A DNA stretch of 64,000 bases from Bacteroidota bacterium (GCA_020402865.1 JADBYT010000010.1:186001-250000); one strand, 5' to 3'. Shown: positions 45,335-54,185, counted from the stretch's first letter. Notes: generated from the sequence alone by a model not told the origin. Numbers and translations are program-made.

Positions 45335-45588
45335 ATTCCGGAAATTCAACCCGGAGCAACCACACTGATCATTCAACCGGACAAAAATCTATATGCACTT
45401 CAATTTCCGGAATAGCCGAAAATGATTGGCTCAAACCCGCATCTCAACCTGTCTGACACTTTATTGATTTTTGCGGCAGCGCTGGCTCTGCGCATGAAAA
45501 AACAACCGCCAGCATTTACTTTATCCTCTGCAAATCAGCCAAAGAACAACCGGCAGCCAACTGATTGTGCACTGATTCCGGAAATTCA
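45335..45588. repeat. Three copies of ATTCCGGAAATT in a 600-bp gene-free region
   Basis: Copies at 45335-45346, 45402-45413 (inverted) and 45575-45586, each holding the palindrome TTCCGGAA; the first and last extend identically to 14 bp. The gap 45066-45665 otherwise shows no gene, hairpin or RNA I can recognise. Confidence 0.55.
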
Positions 45589-45653
45589 GTTTGCCAGATA
45601 ATCCCTAAAAATTACCAGCTGCAAAAACGGCACATTTTACACCTTGCTAATGT

Positions 45654-45661
45654 TATCTTTA
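45654..45661 (+). promoter_or_regulatory. -7-like TATCTTTA, 5 nt before the ATG of the 45666 gene
   Basis: One base from TAnnTTTG. It would drive the CotH / polyphosphate polymerase cluster with a leaderless first gene. Confidence 0.4.
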
Positions 45662-45665
45662 CATT

Positions 45666-46079
45666 ATGCAGCGAATGATTACAATATTACTCTTGATTAG
45701 CGGGATTAGCTTCTGTGCCCGTTTGCATGCCGCGCAAACAGAAGATTCGTGCCGGACAATAACTGTAAAGCGCCCGGAAACAGCGGCCCGCTTCAAGGGC
45801 GATATTGGCAACTACCTGAATACAAATACTGACAGTACACTGCTTCCCGGTAAAAACTGCATGGCCATTGTACAGCTTCAGCTCAATTGCTCAGGTACGG
45901 TGGTAAAAGTAATTTTTGATCGGAGCACACTGCCTCCGGCCCTTCAGCAACATATTTACGACCTTATTCTTCACAGTACCGCATGGAAGCCCGCTCAGCA
46001 TGAAGGCTTGTATGTATGGACTGTTATCTCCCTCTCCATCCAGGCCAGCTCAACACAAATTACCGCCCGAACCATCTGA
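45666..46079 (+). CDS. Exported protein with TonB C-terminal-like domain
   Basis: 137 aa with a signal peptide (ITILLLISGISFCARLHA). The C-terminal 80 residues follow the TonB_C pattern common in Bacteroidota: GDIGNYL, then VQLQLNCSGTVVKVIF, then TAWKPAQHEGLYVWTVISLSI, which parallels the WKPG...V.V..T.P end of that fold. No membrane anchor beyond the signal peptide, so it is not a classical energy transducer. It ends 3 nt before the CotH gene, so they are cotranscribed. Confidence 0.65.
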   Translation: MQRMITILLLISGISFCARLHAAQTEDSCRTITVKRPETAARFKGDIGNYLNTNTDSTLLPGKNCMAIVQLQLNCSGTVVKVIFDRSTLPPALQQHIYDLILHSTAWKPAQHEGLYVWTVISLSIQASSTQITARTI

Positions 46080-46082
46080 TTT

Positions 46083-47630
46083 ATGAAACAAATCTTACTT
46101 GGCTTGCTTTTCATGGCCAGCCTTCGCAGCACTGCTCAGACATCTGTGGCAGGAAACAATCTTTTTGATGAAACTTATGTACACGAAATCCGGCTTACCA
46201 TGAATCAGCCGAATTTCTGGGATTCGTTAACCATGTATTACGACAGCTCGCTTGCCGGTGTATGGCCCAAAACCTACATGCTTGCTTCGGCTGTGATTGA
46301 TGGCACAAATTACGACTCGGTAGGACTTCGACAGAAAGGGTTTTTCTCCAACTGGGGCGCCGGCACCAGCGTGAAAAAGCCACTCAAACTTTCAATGAAT
46401 GAATATGTAAGAGGACAAAAGCATGACGGTGAGAAGAAAATAAATCTCCAGAACTGCTTCGAAGATCCGTCGATGATGCGCGATGCAATAAGCTACAAAA
46501 TTATGCGCGATGCAGGTATTGTGGCGCCGCGTGCTTCTTATACCCGACTATATATTAATAACGTGTATTGGGGGTTGTATGTAATGGTGGAAGAAATGGA
46601 TAAAACCTTTTTCGACCGCAACTACTCGTCGGACAATGGCAACCATTACGAATGCATTAACAATACCAACCTCGACTGGCAAGGCCCAAACTGGCAGGCT
46701 TATTCAGATGAATTTGAGCTCAAAACCAACACAGCCACACCCGATTATTCCGACTTTATCCGGTTTGTGAATGTGGTGAATAATTTCCCCAACCGCGACT
46801 CGCTGAATGCGGTGCTCGAAGCTGAAAACTATATGCGCGTGCTTGCGGCCGATGTATTGCTGCTTAACTGGGATTCATACTACAACCATGGCCGGAACTT
46901 CAATCTGTATAACGATCCCGACAACAATAAATTCAACTGGATTCCGTGGGATTACAACCTTGCCCTTTCAGACAGATCGCAAAGCCTTATCATCAGCTAC
47001 AACAGCCCCTTCGACGAACCCAAACCGCTGGTGCTGGCCGTTATGAATGATGATACACTTCGTAAACATTACCTGCTGCATGCCTGCGACCTGCTGGAGA
47101 CGGTGTTCAACACCACGTATCTCGGCCCCTGGATCGACTCGACCTATAACCGTATTCGTCCGGCAGTGCTTAACGATACCAACGCATTTTTTACCGTAGC
47201 AGAATTTGACCAGAATGTATATAATACCACCACGGTAACAATTAACGACCCGATCTGGGGGCCATATACACAAACATACCCTGGCGTACGTTCATTTATT
47301 GCCATGCGCACCACCCAGGTCCGGGTACAGTTGCAGCAGCAGGGGGTTTACTGTGATCCGCTTTCAGTACAAACACCCGAAGTGGCAGCCTTGCGCCTTT
47401 ATCCAAACCCGGCTGGCGAACAGATTACGCTTGACTACTCGGCAGGCTTTGGGAATGATACGCGTATTGAGCTTTACAACAGCAACGGACAGTTCTGCGG
47501 CAACTGGCAGCCGGCAGCCGGCACCACACAAATGCAGATTTCCCTTCACGAACTTCCCGCCGGGCTTTATCTGCTAAAACTAAATGATGCCGAAGGAAAC
47601 CAGTTTGTTTACCGACTAATTCACCAATAG
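46083..47630 (+). CDS. CotH-family kinase-like secreted protein with T9SS sorting domain
   Basis: 515 aa. Signal peptide (ILLGLLFMASLRSTA-Q). The CotH domain covers about residues 25-420: VGLRQKGFFSNWG, KKPLKLSMNEY, QNCFEDPSMMRDAISYKIMRDAGI, VYWGLYVMVEEMD, LLNWDSYYNHGRNFNLY and WIPWDYNLALSD. CotH proteins are atypical extracellular protein kinases in spore formers. The last 75 residues are a type A sorting domain (LYPNPAGEQI; IELYNSNGQF; LPAGLYLL). CotH genes recur beside VTC and DUF4956 genes in other bacteria, as they do here. Confidence 0.88.
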   Translation: MKQILLGLLFMASLRSTAQTSVAGNNLFDETYVHEIRLTMNQPNFWDSLTMYYDSSLAGVWPKTYMLASAVIDGTNYDSVGLRQKGFFSNWGAGTSVKKPLKLSMNEYVRGQKHDGEKKINLQNCFEDPSMMRDAISYKIMRDAGIVAPRASYTRLYINNVYWGLYVMVEEMDKTFFDRNYSSDNGNHYECINNTNLDWQGPNWQAYSDEFELKTNTATPDYSDFIRFVNVVNNFPNRDSLNAVLEAENYMRVLAADVLLLNWDSYYNHGRNFNLYNDPDNNKFNWIPWDYNLALSDRSQSLIISYNSPFDEPKPLVLAVMNDDTLRKHYLLHACDLLETVFNTTYLGPWIDSTYNRIRPAVLNDTNAFFTVAEFDQNVYNTTTVTINDPIWGPYTQTYPGVRSFIAMRTTQVRVQLQQQGVYCDPLSVQTPEVAALRLYPNPAGEQITLDYSAGFGNDTRIELYNSNGQFCGNWQPAAGTTQMQISLHELPAGLYLLKLNDAEGNQFVYRLIHQ

Positions 47631-47714
47631 TGCCGGTAATCAATATGTTAAATTTTCGGCCCCATAACGTTCCCAAATTATTATCTTGGCATAGAATTAG
47701 TAACCAACACACCT

Positions 47715-48113
47715 ATGAAATTTACCCGTTTTGCCCTGCCTTTAGCCGGCGTGGCGCTGTTACTGCTTAACGCCTGCTCAAACGGCCCGGGCGCCGGAGG
47801 CAGAGCTACCATTATTGGTAAACTCAAAGCGCAGGATTATACAAATAATTGCACCACACTTAATGGCGAGTACTTTGCCGCTGACGAAGATGTGTATATT
47901 ATTTATGGCGACGAAGCCAGTTACGGCGATCGTGTGCGTACCGGACCCGATGGTACATTCATGTTTCGCTACCTGCGAAAAGGCACATACAAAGTATATG
48001 CATACTCCGACGATTGCTCGGCACTTTCCGGCACACGGGCAGTAATTGCTACTGTTGAAGTGACAGACCGCAAACAGGAAGCCGACGCCGGAATCATTAC
48101 CGTTATCCGATAA
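47715..48113 (+). CDS. Lipoprotein, small beta-sandwich (carboxypeptidase-regulatory-like)
   Basis: 132 aa with a lipobox (LLLLNAC, Cys21). The mature domain is beta-rich with the motif GPDGTFMFRYLRKGTYKVYAYS, typical of SpaA or carboxypeptidase-regulatory-like folds that serve as stalks or binding modules. An 84-nt gap separates it from the CotH gene, and it ends 3 nt before the next gene. Function within the cluster unknown. Confidence 0.7.
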   Translation: MKFTRFALPLAGVALLLLNACSNGPGAGGRATIIGKLKAQDYTNNCTTLNGEYFAADEDVYIIYGDEASYGDRVRTGPDGTFMFRYLRKGTYKVYAYSDDCSALSGTRAVIATVEVTDRKQEADAGIITVIR

Positions 48114-48116
48114 ACC

Positions 48117-48710
48117 ATGCGCCTGATCACATCCCTCTTACTTGCCTGTTTATTCACGCTGACCGCCACCGCTCAGTCGAAAAAGGACATTCGTCTTTAC
48201 AAAATAAAAGGCGTAACTGAAACCACCATTATTTATGAAGGTGGAAAAGAAACAGCCAATTACCGCTCGGAAGTAAAAAAATTCGATAAAGATGGGAATA
48301 CCATTGAGAATATTACCTACAACCGCGATGGATCGGTGCGCCGCAAAGAAGCTGCAAAATATGTGGGTAAGGATAAGGTAGAAGAATTGTCGCAGGATGT
48401 AAACATCCAAAAAAAGAACGACGACGATAACGAGGATGCCAAATACAAACACACCACCTCCAAGTACAATACAAACGGTGATAAAACCGAAGAGATCTGG
48501 TACAATGAAAAAGGTGCTGTACTAAAAAAAGAGCTTTACACCTATAATGCACGTGGCGACCGGCTTACCGAAACCACGTATGATGCGGCCGGGAAAGTAA
48601 CCCGAAAGATTGTGTACACCTACGATGCAAAAGGATTGAAAACCGACAAGAAAGTATATGGCCCCGGCGATGTACTTCAGAAGCATGTAAAATACACTTA
48701 TACGTATTAA
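48117..48710 (+). CDS. Exported protein with YD/MORN-like beta repeats
   Basis: 197 aa with a signal peptide (LITSLLLACLFTLTATA-Q). The rest is made of about seven copies of an 18-20 residue Y..DG/NG..T repeat (e.g. KYNTNGDKTEEIWYNEKG, YNARGDRLTETTYDAAG), resembling YD-repeat or toxin_RIO-type wedges in Bacteroidota. Likely a beta-solenoid in the periplasm or on the surface. No catalytic residues visible. Its stop is 4 nt before the polyphosphate polymerase gene. Confidence 0.7.
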   Translation: MRLITSLLLACLFTLTATAQSKKDIRLYKIKGVTETTIIYEGGKETANYRSEVKKFDKDGNTIENITYNRDGSVRRKEAAKYVGKDKVEELSQDVNIQKKNDDDNEDAKYKHTTSKYNTNGDKTEEIWYNEKGAVLKKELYTYNARGDRLTETTYDAAGKVTRKIVYTYDAKGLKTDKKVYGPGDVLQKHVKYTYTY

Positions 48711-48714
48711 GCGT

Positions 48715-49482
48715 ATGCTCGATAAAGTACGTGATCTGCTCAATAGTTTTGAGACTATTACACTGGCCGAAATGGACAGCGTGAAGCTGATGGATCGTAC
48801 CGATCAGAAATTCATTTTTCACATCAGCAGGCTGCCTGAGCTGCTTGAGAAAGTAAAAAACGATTACCGAAGCCTTGAAGTTTCGGGCACACGAATGAGC
48901 CGCTACGAAACACTCTACTTCGATACTCCGGAGTATAAACTGTTTACGCAGCATCACAACGGCAAAACCAACCGCTACAAAATACGTATGCGCCGATACG
49001 TGGAATCTGACCTTCAGTTTTTTGAAATCAAGCACAAGAACAACAAAGGCCGTACACTCAAAAACCGCGTAAAAACCGCCGCCGAACCGGGCCGCATTGA
49101 CCCTAAAGCCAGTGGCCTGCTGCACGAAACAGCGGGCATGCAGCCCGGTGAACTTGAACCTAAACTCTGGGTTAACTACACCCGCATTACCCTCGTAAAC
49201 CGATTTGCCGAAGAACGACTTACCATTGATCTTGATATGGAAGTGAAGGATGAAAACGGCAGCCGGAAATTTGACACGCTCGTAATTGTTGAAGCAAAAC
49301 AATCAAAAGCTACTGATACCGCTTTTGTAAAGCTCCTTAAAGAACAGCGTATCAGACAGGGCGGCATGAGTAAATACTGCATTGCGGTTGCCGAACTGAA
49401 CGAGAATATCCGTAAAAACAACTTCAAAGAAGGACTCATCACACTCAACAAAATAACCACCAATGACCCGAACGCTGCTTAA
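48715..49482 (+). CDS. VTC-domain polyphosphate polymerase
   Basis: 255 aa, a stand-alone VTC catalytic tunnel domain. Seen: MDRTDQKFIF (entry), RYETLYFDTPE, NRYKIRMRRYVE (nucleotide-binding basic residues), FFEIKHKNNKGRTLKNR (Glu-Lys pair) and VIVEAKQSK (metal-binding Glu). In yeast Vtc4 the same tunnel makes inorganic polyphosphate from ATP. No membrane helix, so it probably works with the membrane protein DUF4956 encoded next (20-nt overlap). Product not proven; related VTC/CYTH enzymes use other substrates. Confidence 0.9.
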   Translation: MLDKVRDLLNSFETITLAEMDSVKLMDRTDQKFIFHISRLPELLEKVKNDYRSLEVSGTRMSRYETLYFDTPEYKLFTQHHNGKTNRYKIRMRRYVESDLQFFEIKHKNNKGRTLKNRVKTAAEPGRIDPKASGLLHETAGMQPGELEPKLWVNYTRITLVNRFAEERLTIDLDMEVKDENGSRKFDTLVIVEAKQSKATDTAFVKLLKEQRIRQGGMSKYCIAVAELNENIRKNNFKEGLITLNKITTNDPNAA

Positions 49483-50266
49483 CTGGCTCTTTCCTGTTCT
49501 GCTTCTCTTTGCTGCTTTCCCCGCACAATCATACGCCCAAACCACACCACCTGTTGGCGAAAATGGTTTGTTTCTGAGTGCCGACAGCACTACAGATAAT
49601 GAGCAGGAAACAAAAGACTCTAAAGAGAAAAAGAAGAAAAAAGACAAAGAAGAAGAAGCCGCTTTTTTCAGCTTCGGACTGGATCGTTTCGACATTACCT
49701 TCTTCACCCGCATGCTGGTGAATATCCTTTCGATGTTTATTCTCATCCGGCTGATCTACTACCCGGTGTATAAAAAGCGCGACTACTTCTTCACGTTTTT
49801 TATGTTCAACATCACCATTTTCGTGATCACCTTCCTGCTCAACACCAAAACCAGTTTCTCTACCGGGGCTGCGTTTGGTTTGTTTGCCGTATTCTCGCTG
49901 CTGCGTTACCGCACCGAAGATATTTCGGCGCGAGACATGACTTACCTTTTTACCGTAATTGCGCTGGGCCTTATCAGTTCGGTAAACAAAGGCAATGTGC
50001 TGGAAATTATAATTGTAAACTCCTCTATTCTTCTTGCCGCTTTCCTGCTTGATGGCAACATATTGATGAAAACCGAATTTGTAAAAACGGTTCAGTATGA
50101 AAACATCGAACTCATCAAGCCCGACAATCACGTTGCACTAATTGAAGATCTGAAAAAGCGTACGGGTCTCAATATTCATAAAGTGAGCATTGGCCGCGTT
50201 GATTTTCTGCGTGATACCGCTGTGGTGAAAATCTATTACTACGAAAACAGGAATCAGGAAGTATGA
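49463..50266 (+). CDS. DUF4956-family membrane protein with extra charged N-terminus
   Basis: 267 aa. An N-terminal signal-like helix (WLFPVLLLFAAFPAQSYA-Q), a charged linker with a lysine run (SKEKKKKKDKEEE, about residues 53-65), then the DUF4956 core with about four membrane helices (about 80-200) holding FGLFAVFSLLRYRTEDISARDMTYLF, and a cytosolic C-terminal domain. DUF4956 proteins partner VTC-domain polymerases and may form the exit or anchor for polyphosphate (inference). It overlaps VTC by 20 nt and DUF2490 by 4 nt. Confidence 0.85.
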   Translation: MTRTLLNWLFPVLLLFAAFPAQSYAQTTPPVGENGLFLSADSTTDNEQETKDSKEKKKKKDKEEEAAFFSFGLDRFDITFFTRMLVNILSMFILIRLIYYPVYKKRDYFFTFFMFNITIFVITFLLNTKTSFSTGAAFGLFAVFSLLRYRTEDISARDMTYLFTVIALGLISSVNKGNVLEIIIVNSSILLAAFLLDGNILMKTEFVKTVQYENIELIKPDNHVALIEDLKKRTGLNIHKVSIGRVDFLRDTAVVKIYYYENRNQEV

Positions 50267-50964
50267 GAAAGCCGATACTCCAAAAACACTTCTTCCTGCT
50301 GCTGGCCATTTGCGGCTTGGCTGTTATTCCTGCCGTTGCACAACATAACGACCTGCGCAGCTGGAACACCTTCAGTATTAACTACGACCTGACCAAAAAA
50401 CTCACGCTCAATTTTGATCAGGAATTGCGCCTGCAGGACAACCTCACACGCATTAATCAGCTCTACACCAATATTGGCGCCACCTACAAACTCAACAAAT
50501 ATGTACGCGTAGCAGGTGTGTATCGTTTTATTGCCCGTTACAAGGAGGACAACACATTCGGTTTACGTAACCGCTTTTATGGCGATCTTATTGTAAAGCT
50601 CCGCCCCGGACGTTTCACCTACGTCTATCGCGCCCGCCTGCAATACGAATGGCGCGGAGCCGGCTACGGCAAAGAGTATGGCCGCGTACCTGAAATATAC
50701 TGGCGCAACCTGTTCAAAGCCTCCTACAAAGTAAACGACATCGTTTCACCCTATCTCGCTACCGAAATCCGTTTCCAGCTTCAGAATCCGCGTATTCCTT
50801 ATCACAACGGATTCGACCGATCCCGGTTTACAGGCGGCGTTGATTTACAGGTTACGAAAAACAGTACGTTTGGCGTGTATTACCTGCTTCAGAAAGAATG
50901 GAATGTAATTGATCCCGAAACACTGCATGTAATCGGGCTGGAATATTCGATTTCACTCGATTAG
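50263..50964 (+). CDS. DUF2490-family outer membrane beta-barrel protein
   Basis: 233 aa with a signal peptide (FFLLLAICGLAVIPAVA-Q). Alternating amphipathic strands with DLRSWNTFSINYDLTKKLTLNFDQELRLQDN near the start and aromatic residues at strand ends, as in DUF2490 barrels of Bacteroidota. The start overlaps DUF4956 (ATGA), so it closes the cluster. Its stop overlaps the ispF stop on the other strand. Role unknown; it could be the outer membrane element of the cluster (inference). Confidence 0.85.
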   Translation: MRKPILQKHFFLLLAICGLAVIPAVAQHNDLRSWNTFSINYDLTKKLTLNFDQELRLQDNLTRINQLYTNIGATYKLNKYVRVAGVYRFIARYKEDNTFGLRNRFYGDLIVKLRPGRFTYVYRARLQYEWRGAGYGKEYGRVPEIYWRNLFKASYKVNDIVSPYLATEIRFQLQNPRIPYHNGFDRSRFTGGVDLQVTKNSTFGVYYLLQKEWNVIDPETLHVIGLEYSISLD

Positions 50965-51446
50965 GCTTTCACAATCAACGCAACCGCATACGCATTCACT
51001 CCGTCTTCCCGCCCCACATAACCAAGCGTTTCGTTAGTAGTGGCTTTAATTGATACGCAGTCCTGCTCCACCCCAAGAATAGGTGCCAGCGTTTCCACCA
51101 TGCGCGGAATGTGCGGATTGATTTTGGGGCGCTCCATGCTTAGCGTGGCGTCCACATTTCCCACTTTCCAGCCGCGTTCGTGCAGCAGCTTCACTACATC
51201 ACGCAGCAGTAGTTTACTATCCGCGTTTTTGTAGTTGGGATCGGTGTTGGGGAAATGAAAACCGATGTCGCGAAGGGCGGCGGCGCCAAGCAGGGCATCG
51301 CAAATGGCGTGCAGCAGCACATCGGCATCCGAATGCCCGTCGGCACCTTTTTCATGGTCAATTTTTACACCACCCAGCCAAAGCTCGCGGCCTGCTTTTA
51401 GCTGATGTACATCAAAGCCAAATCCTACGCGTATATTGAGACTCAT
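50961..51446 (-). CDS. ispF: 2-C-methyl-D-erythritol 2,4-cyclodiphosphate synthase
   Basis: 161 aa, normal for IspF. GFGFDVHQL (Asp-x-His metal ligands), GADGHSDADVLLHAICDALLGA (third ligand His), FPNTDPNYKNADS and the C-terminal TTNETLGYVGREDG confirm it. It closes the cyclodiphosphate ring in the MEP isoprenoid pathway. TATCTTTA ends 5 nt before its ATG on the minus strand. Confidence 0.95.
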   Translation of the reverse strand: MSLNIRVGFGFDVHQLKAGRELWLGGVKIDHEKGADGHSDADVLLHAICDALLGAAALRDIGFHFPNTDPNYKNADSKLLLRDVVKLLHERGWKVGNVDATLSMERPKINPHIPRMVETLAPILGVEQDCVSIKATTNETLGYVGREDGVNAYAVALIVKA

Positions 51447-51450
51447 TCAG

Positions 51451-51458
51451 TAAAGATA
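51451..51458 (-). promoter_or_regulatory. -7-like TATCTTTA, 5 nt before the ispF ATG
   Basis: One base from TAnnTTTG on the minus strand; spacing suggests a leaderless mRNA. Confidence 0.4.
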
Positions 51459-51505
51459 CTCCGAAACAGCCAAACTGGCTTTTCGTGCGCTTACCATTGC
51501 TCAAG

Positions 51506-52717
51506 TTAATTTCCTGAACTCACTTTCTTTTTCCCGGTCTTCAGTTCAATATTATCCAATAACAGATTGAGCGAAAATTGATAGGTGTTGCTGGGCCGTG
51601 TTTGATTTGAAACCGGCAGAATATATGCTGCATTTGCCTCAACAAACCGATACCTGAATCCTGCACCAAAAGAAATATATTGCCATTTAGCCCCTGCCGG
51701 ACGGTAATGGAAATACCCCACACGTGCCGCCAAACGTTTGTTGTACCAATACTCAGCCCCTGCACCAATTGCAATCTCTCTCAACTCGCCCTTAAACCCA
51801 TCAGGCGAATCGTTAAATGACCCGAAAATACTTTGAACCCACGAGCGATATGGGTCTTTCCCATCGGAAATTACAAAACTCCCCCCGGGCAAAGGGAGTG
51901 GCGACCCTGTTGAATCTATTGCATAAACCGGAGGCGACGGAACCAGTAACTTTTGTATATCCATAGCCAGCATAATAGTATGTTTATCACTTTTATGATC
52001 TGTTTTATAGCTTATGCCCGCCCGCAAATTGGCCGGACTTACTGCCGGATAAAAATTCGTATTCTCAAAAGCAACCGGCCCAAGATTACAAACCGAAAGA
52101 CCTGCAGAAAAACGTGTTTTCCCAAAACTATGAATATGCTCCGGGCCTCTATACAATACACCGGCATCTATTCCAAATGAGTTATCCTTTTCATTGCCCG
52201 ACAAAGGCAGCAAATAATTCCAACGGATAAGCCGCGCTGTTGCCCCAATAGCAACACGCTCACTGATTTTTCCTCCGGCTGACAACTCTGTAGCCGCTTC
52301 AATTGGGTTAAATGTACCGATGGGTAGCCCGGATATATTCATATACGTAAATTCTCCACCCGAAAAACGCCTGTGCGCAACACCAATCGTCAATACTGGT
52401 GCTAAACGCACAAAAGCCGAACCTGCCATAATATGCTGATCAGGGAAAATGCTTCTGTTTACCGGCAGAAATGTAAACTGGGCTCCTGCTTGTCCCTCAA
52501 TAAAGGCAAGTTTAGCTGCATTCCAATAAGACGAAGCCGCATCTGCCGGTGTGGCTGTTCCTACCTGAGCCATTCCACCACCACGTGCATCAGGCGGTAA
52601 ATTCAAAAACGGATTGGCTACCGGCCAATAAGAAAAAGTATTGAGGTCTTGACCATTTAACCGCCAGGCAATACTAGTAAATAACAGTATCAAAAAAGCG
52701 TAGTGCGCTGCTCTCAT
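51506..52717 (-). CDS. PorV/PorQ-like outer membrane protein (second PorV-type paralogue)
   Basis: 403 aa with a signal peptide (FLILLFTSIAWRLNG-Q). It parallels the next gene through its length: RGGGMAQVGTATPADAASSYWNAAKLAF against the PorV copy's RAGGMGEVGVATTPDVN, LVPSPPVYAIDSTGSPLPLPGG, and the barrel end AGFRYRFVEANAAYILP. PorV is a FadL-like barrel that shuttles substrates in T9SS. This copy is more diverged and may serve a subset of substrates (inference). Separated from porV by 208 bp containing a terminator. Confidence 0.8.
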   Translation of the reverse strand: MRAAHYAFLILLFTSIAWRLNGQDLNTFSYWPVANPFLNLPPDARGGGMAQVGTATPADAASSYWNAAKLAFIEGQAGAQFTFLPVNRSIFPDQHIMAGSAFVRLAPVLTIGVAHRRFSGGEFTYMNISGLPIGTFNPIEAATELSAGGKISERVAIGATARLIRWNYLLPLSGNEKDNSFGIDAGVLYRGPEHIHSFGKTRFSAGLSVCNLGPVAFENTNFYPAVSPANLRAGISYKTDHKSDKHTIMLAMDIQKLLVPSPPVYAIDSTGSPLPLPGGSFVISDGKDPYRSWVQSIFGSFNDSPDGFKGELREIAIGAGAEYWYNKRLAARVGYFHYRPAGAKWQYISFGAGFRYRFVEANAAYILPVSNQTRPSNTYQFSLNLLLDNIELKTGKKKVSSGN

Positions 52718-52871
52718 GTTTTTCCCGATTAGCTATTAAAATCAAACACTGAGACGTAAATTCCCTGTAAATATTATCTTCTTTTTTACTTTTCTAGACA
52801 AACAAATAATATGTTTCAAACAAATCAATAAAGTTGACCTGTCAGCGATCTGCACAGTCGCATTTAAACGT

Positions 52872-52904
52872 ACAAAAGCCCGGATAACTTACCCGGGCTT
52901 TTGT
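52872..52904 (-). terminator. Terminator of the porU-porV unit
   Basis: ACAAAAGCCCGG (52872-52883) pairs with CCGGGCTTTTGT (52893-52904); T-run on the minus strand. It sits between porV and the second PorV-like gene, separating their transcription. Confidence 0.75.
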
Positions 52905-52925
52905 GTGTGAATGCATGAAAAACCA

Positions 52926-54185
52926 CTATTTATCGCTTCCGCCTTCCTGCGACTTGAATCCTTCAAAATCGAATGTGAGGGTGAAACGCAGTGTGTTCTG
53001 AAGCGGGCTGCGCTGGTTGTTGGTCGGAATCAGATAGGCAAAATCAAGTCCGAATACATTATAGTGAATGCCGGCACCAAGAGAAATATACTGACGGTTG
53101 CCTTTGGTAGGATGCTCGAAGAAATAACCGGTACGTACAGCAAACTGTTTATCATACCAGTATTCAAAACCGGCTGAGATATTGAACTCGCGCATTTCTT
53201 CTTTAAACCCGCCCGGCGCATCGTTGAACGAACCAAACATCCCTTCCGGTACGGAGCGGTTTGGGTCTTTACCTGCCAGAATCTGATAACCGCCGCCACC
53301 GGGAAGCGGAATAGGACTTCCTTGCGAATCGAGCGCATAAATGGGCGGTGTGGGTACAAGCAGTTTGTTCACCTCCAATGCAAATGAAATCTGGTTGTAA
53401 TCATCGGCATTGATAAGCATACCTGCACCCAGACGCATATTGATGGGAATGAAATCACGGTTTACCGAAGTAGAATACGAAATTTTATTACCTACGTTGG
53501 TAATGGCCATACCCGCCATAACCGTGCTTTTCTTTCCGCTTATTTTAATATCGTCATTGTAGTAATAGCCACTCAGGTCAACCGCAAATGCAGTACCCGG
53601 ACGGGTATCCTGGCCATTTACATTGATTCCGTTGGTGAGGTTTGAACGAATAAGACGGGCAGCCATTGAGGCCGAAAAACGCTGACTCAGTTTACGCGAA
53701 TACGCAAAGTCGAACGCAAATTCGTTGGGCTTAAACTGTCCGATCACATTACCCACGTTGTCGGTGAATGTGATATTACCCATCGAGAAGTAACGCATTG
53801 ATGCACCGAAAGCCTGGTTTTTATCGGGCTTGGTGTAAAATGAAACGTAGGCCAGGTTAATATCAGGAACCAGCGCACGCAGCCACGGTGTGTATGAAAT
53901 ACCCAAACCCATTTTGCGGTCAGCAAAAGCCAGCTTGGCGCCATTCCAGTGAATTGAATTCACATCAGGTGTGGTGGCTACACCTACTTCACCCATACCA
54001 CCTGCGCGGGAATCGGGTGTAATCATCAAAAAAGGAACAGCCGTGGTTATGGTGTTGATTTCACTGAGAAATTGATTCAACTGATCTTCGGTAATACCCG
54101 AATTCTGCGCCGATGCCGCAAGGGGACTCATTGCAACGGCTGCCATTCCTGCCCAAAAAGCGCTTTTTACTGCTGAAAACTTCAT
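52926..54185 (-). CDS. porV: Type IX secretion outer membrane protein PorV
   Basis: 419 aa with a signal peptide (SAFWAGMAAVAMSPLAASA-Q). Conserved LMITPDSRAGGMGEVGVATTPDVNSIHWNGAKLAF near residue 58, then a 14-stranded FadL-like barrel. PorV binds T9SS cargo leaving the SprA translocon and delivers it to the PorU sortase, encoded immediately upstream with a 56-nt gap. The C-terminus is charged. Confidence 0.9.
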   Translation of the reverse strand: MKFSAVKSAFWAGMAAVAMSPLAASAQNSGITEDQLNQFLSEINTITTAVPFLMITPDSRAGGMGEVGVATTPDVNSIHWNGAKLAFADRKMGLGISYTPWLRALVPDINLAYVSFYTKPDKNQAFGASMRYFSMGNITFTDNVGNVIGQFKPNEFAFDFAYSRKLSQRFSASMAARLIRSNLTNGINVNGQDTRPGTAFAVDLSGYYYNDDIKISGKKSTVMAGMAITNVGNKISYSTSVNRDFIPINMRLGAGMLINADDYNQISFALEVNKLLVPTPPIYALDSQGSPIPLPGGGGYQILAGKDPNRSVPEGMFGSFNDAPGGFKEEMREFNISAGFEYWYDKQFAVRTGYFFEHPTKGNRQYISLGAGIHYNVFGLDFAYLIPTNNQRSPLQNTLRFTLTFDFEGFKSQEGGSDK

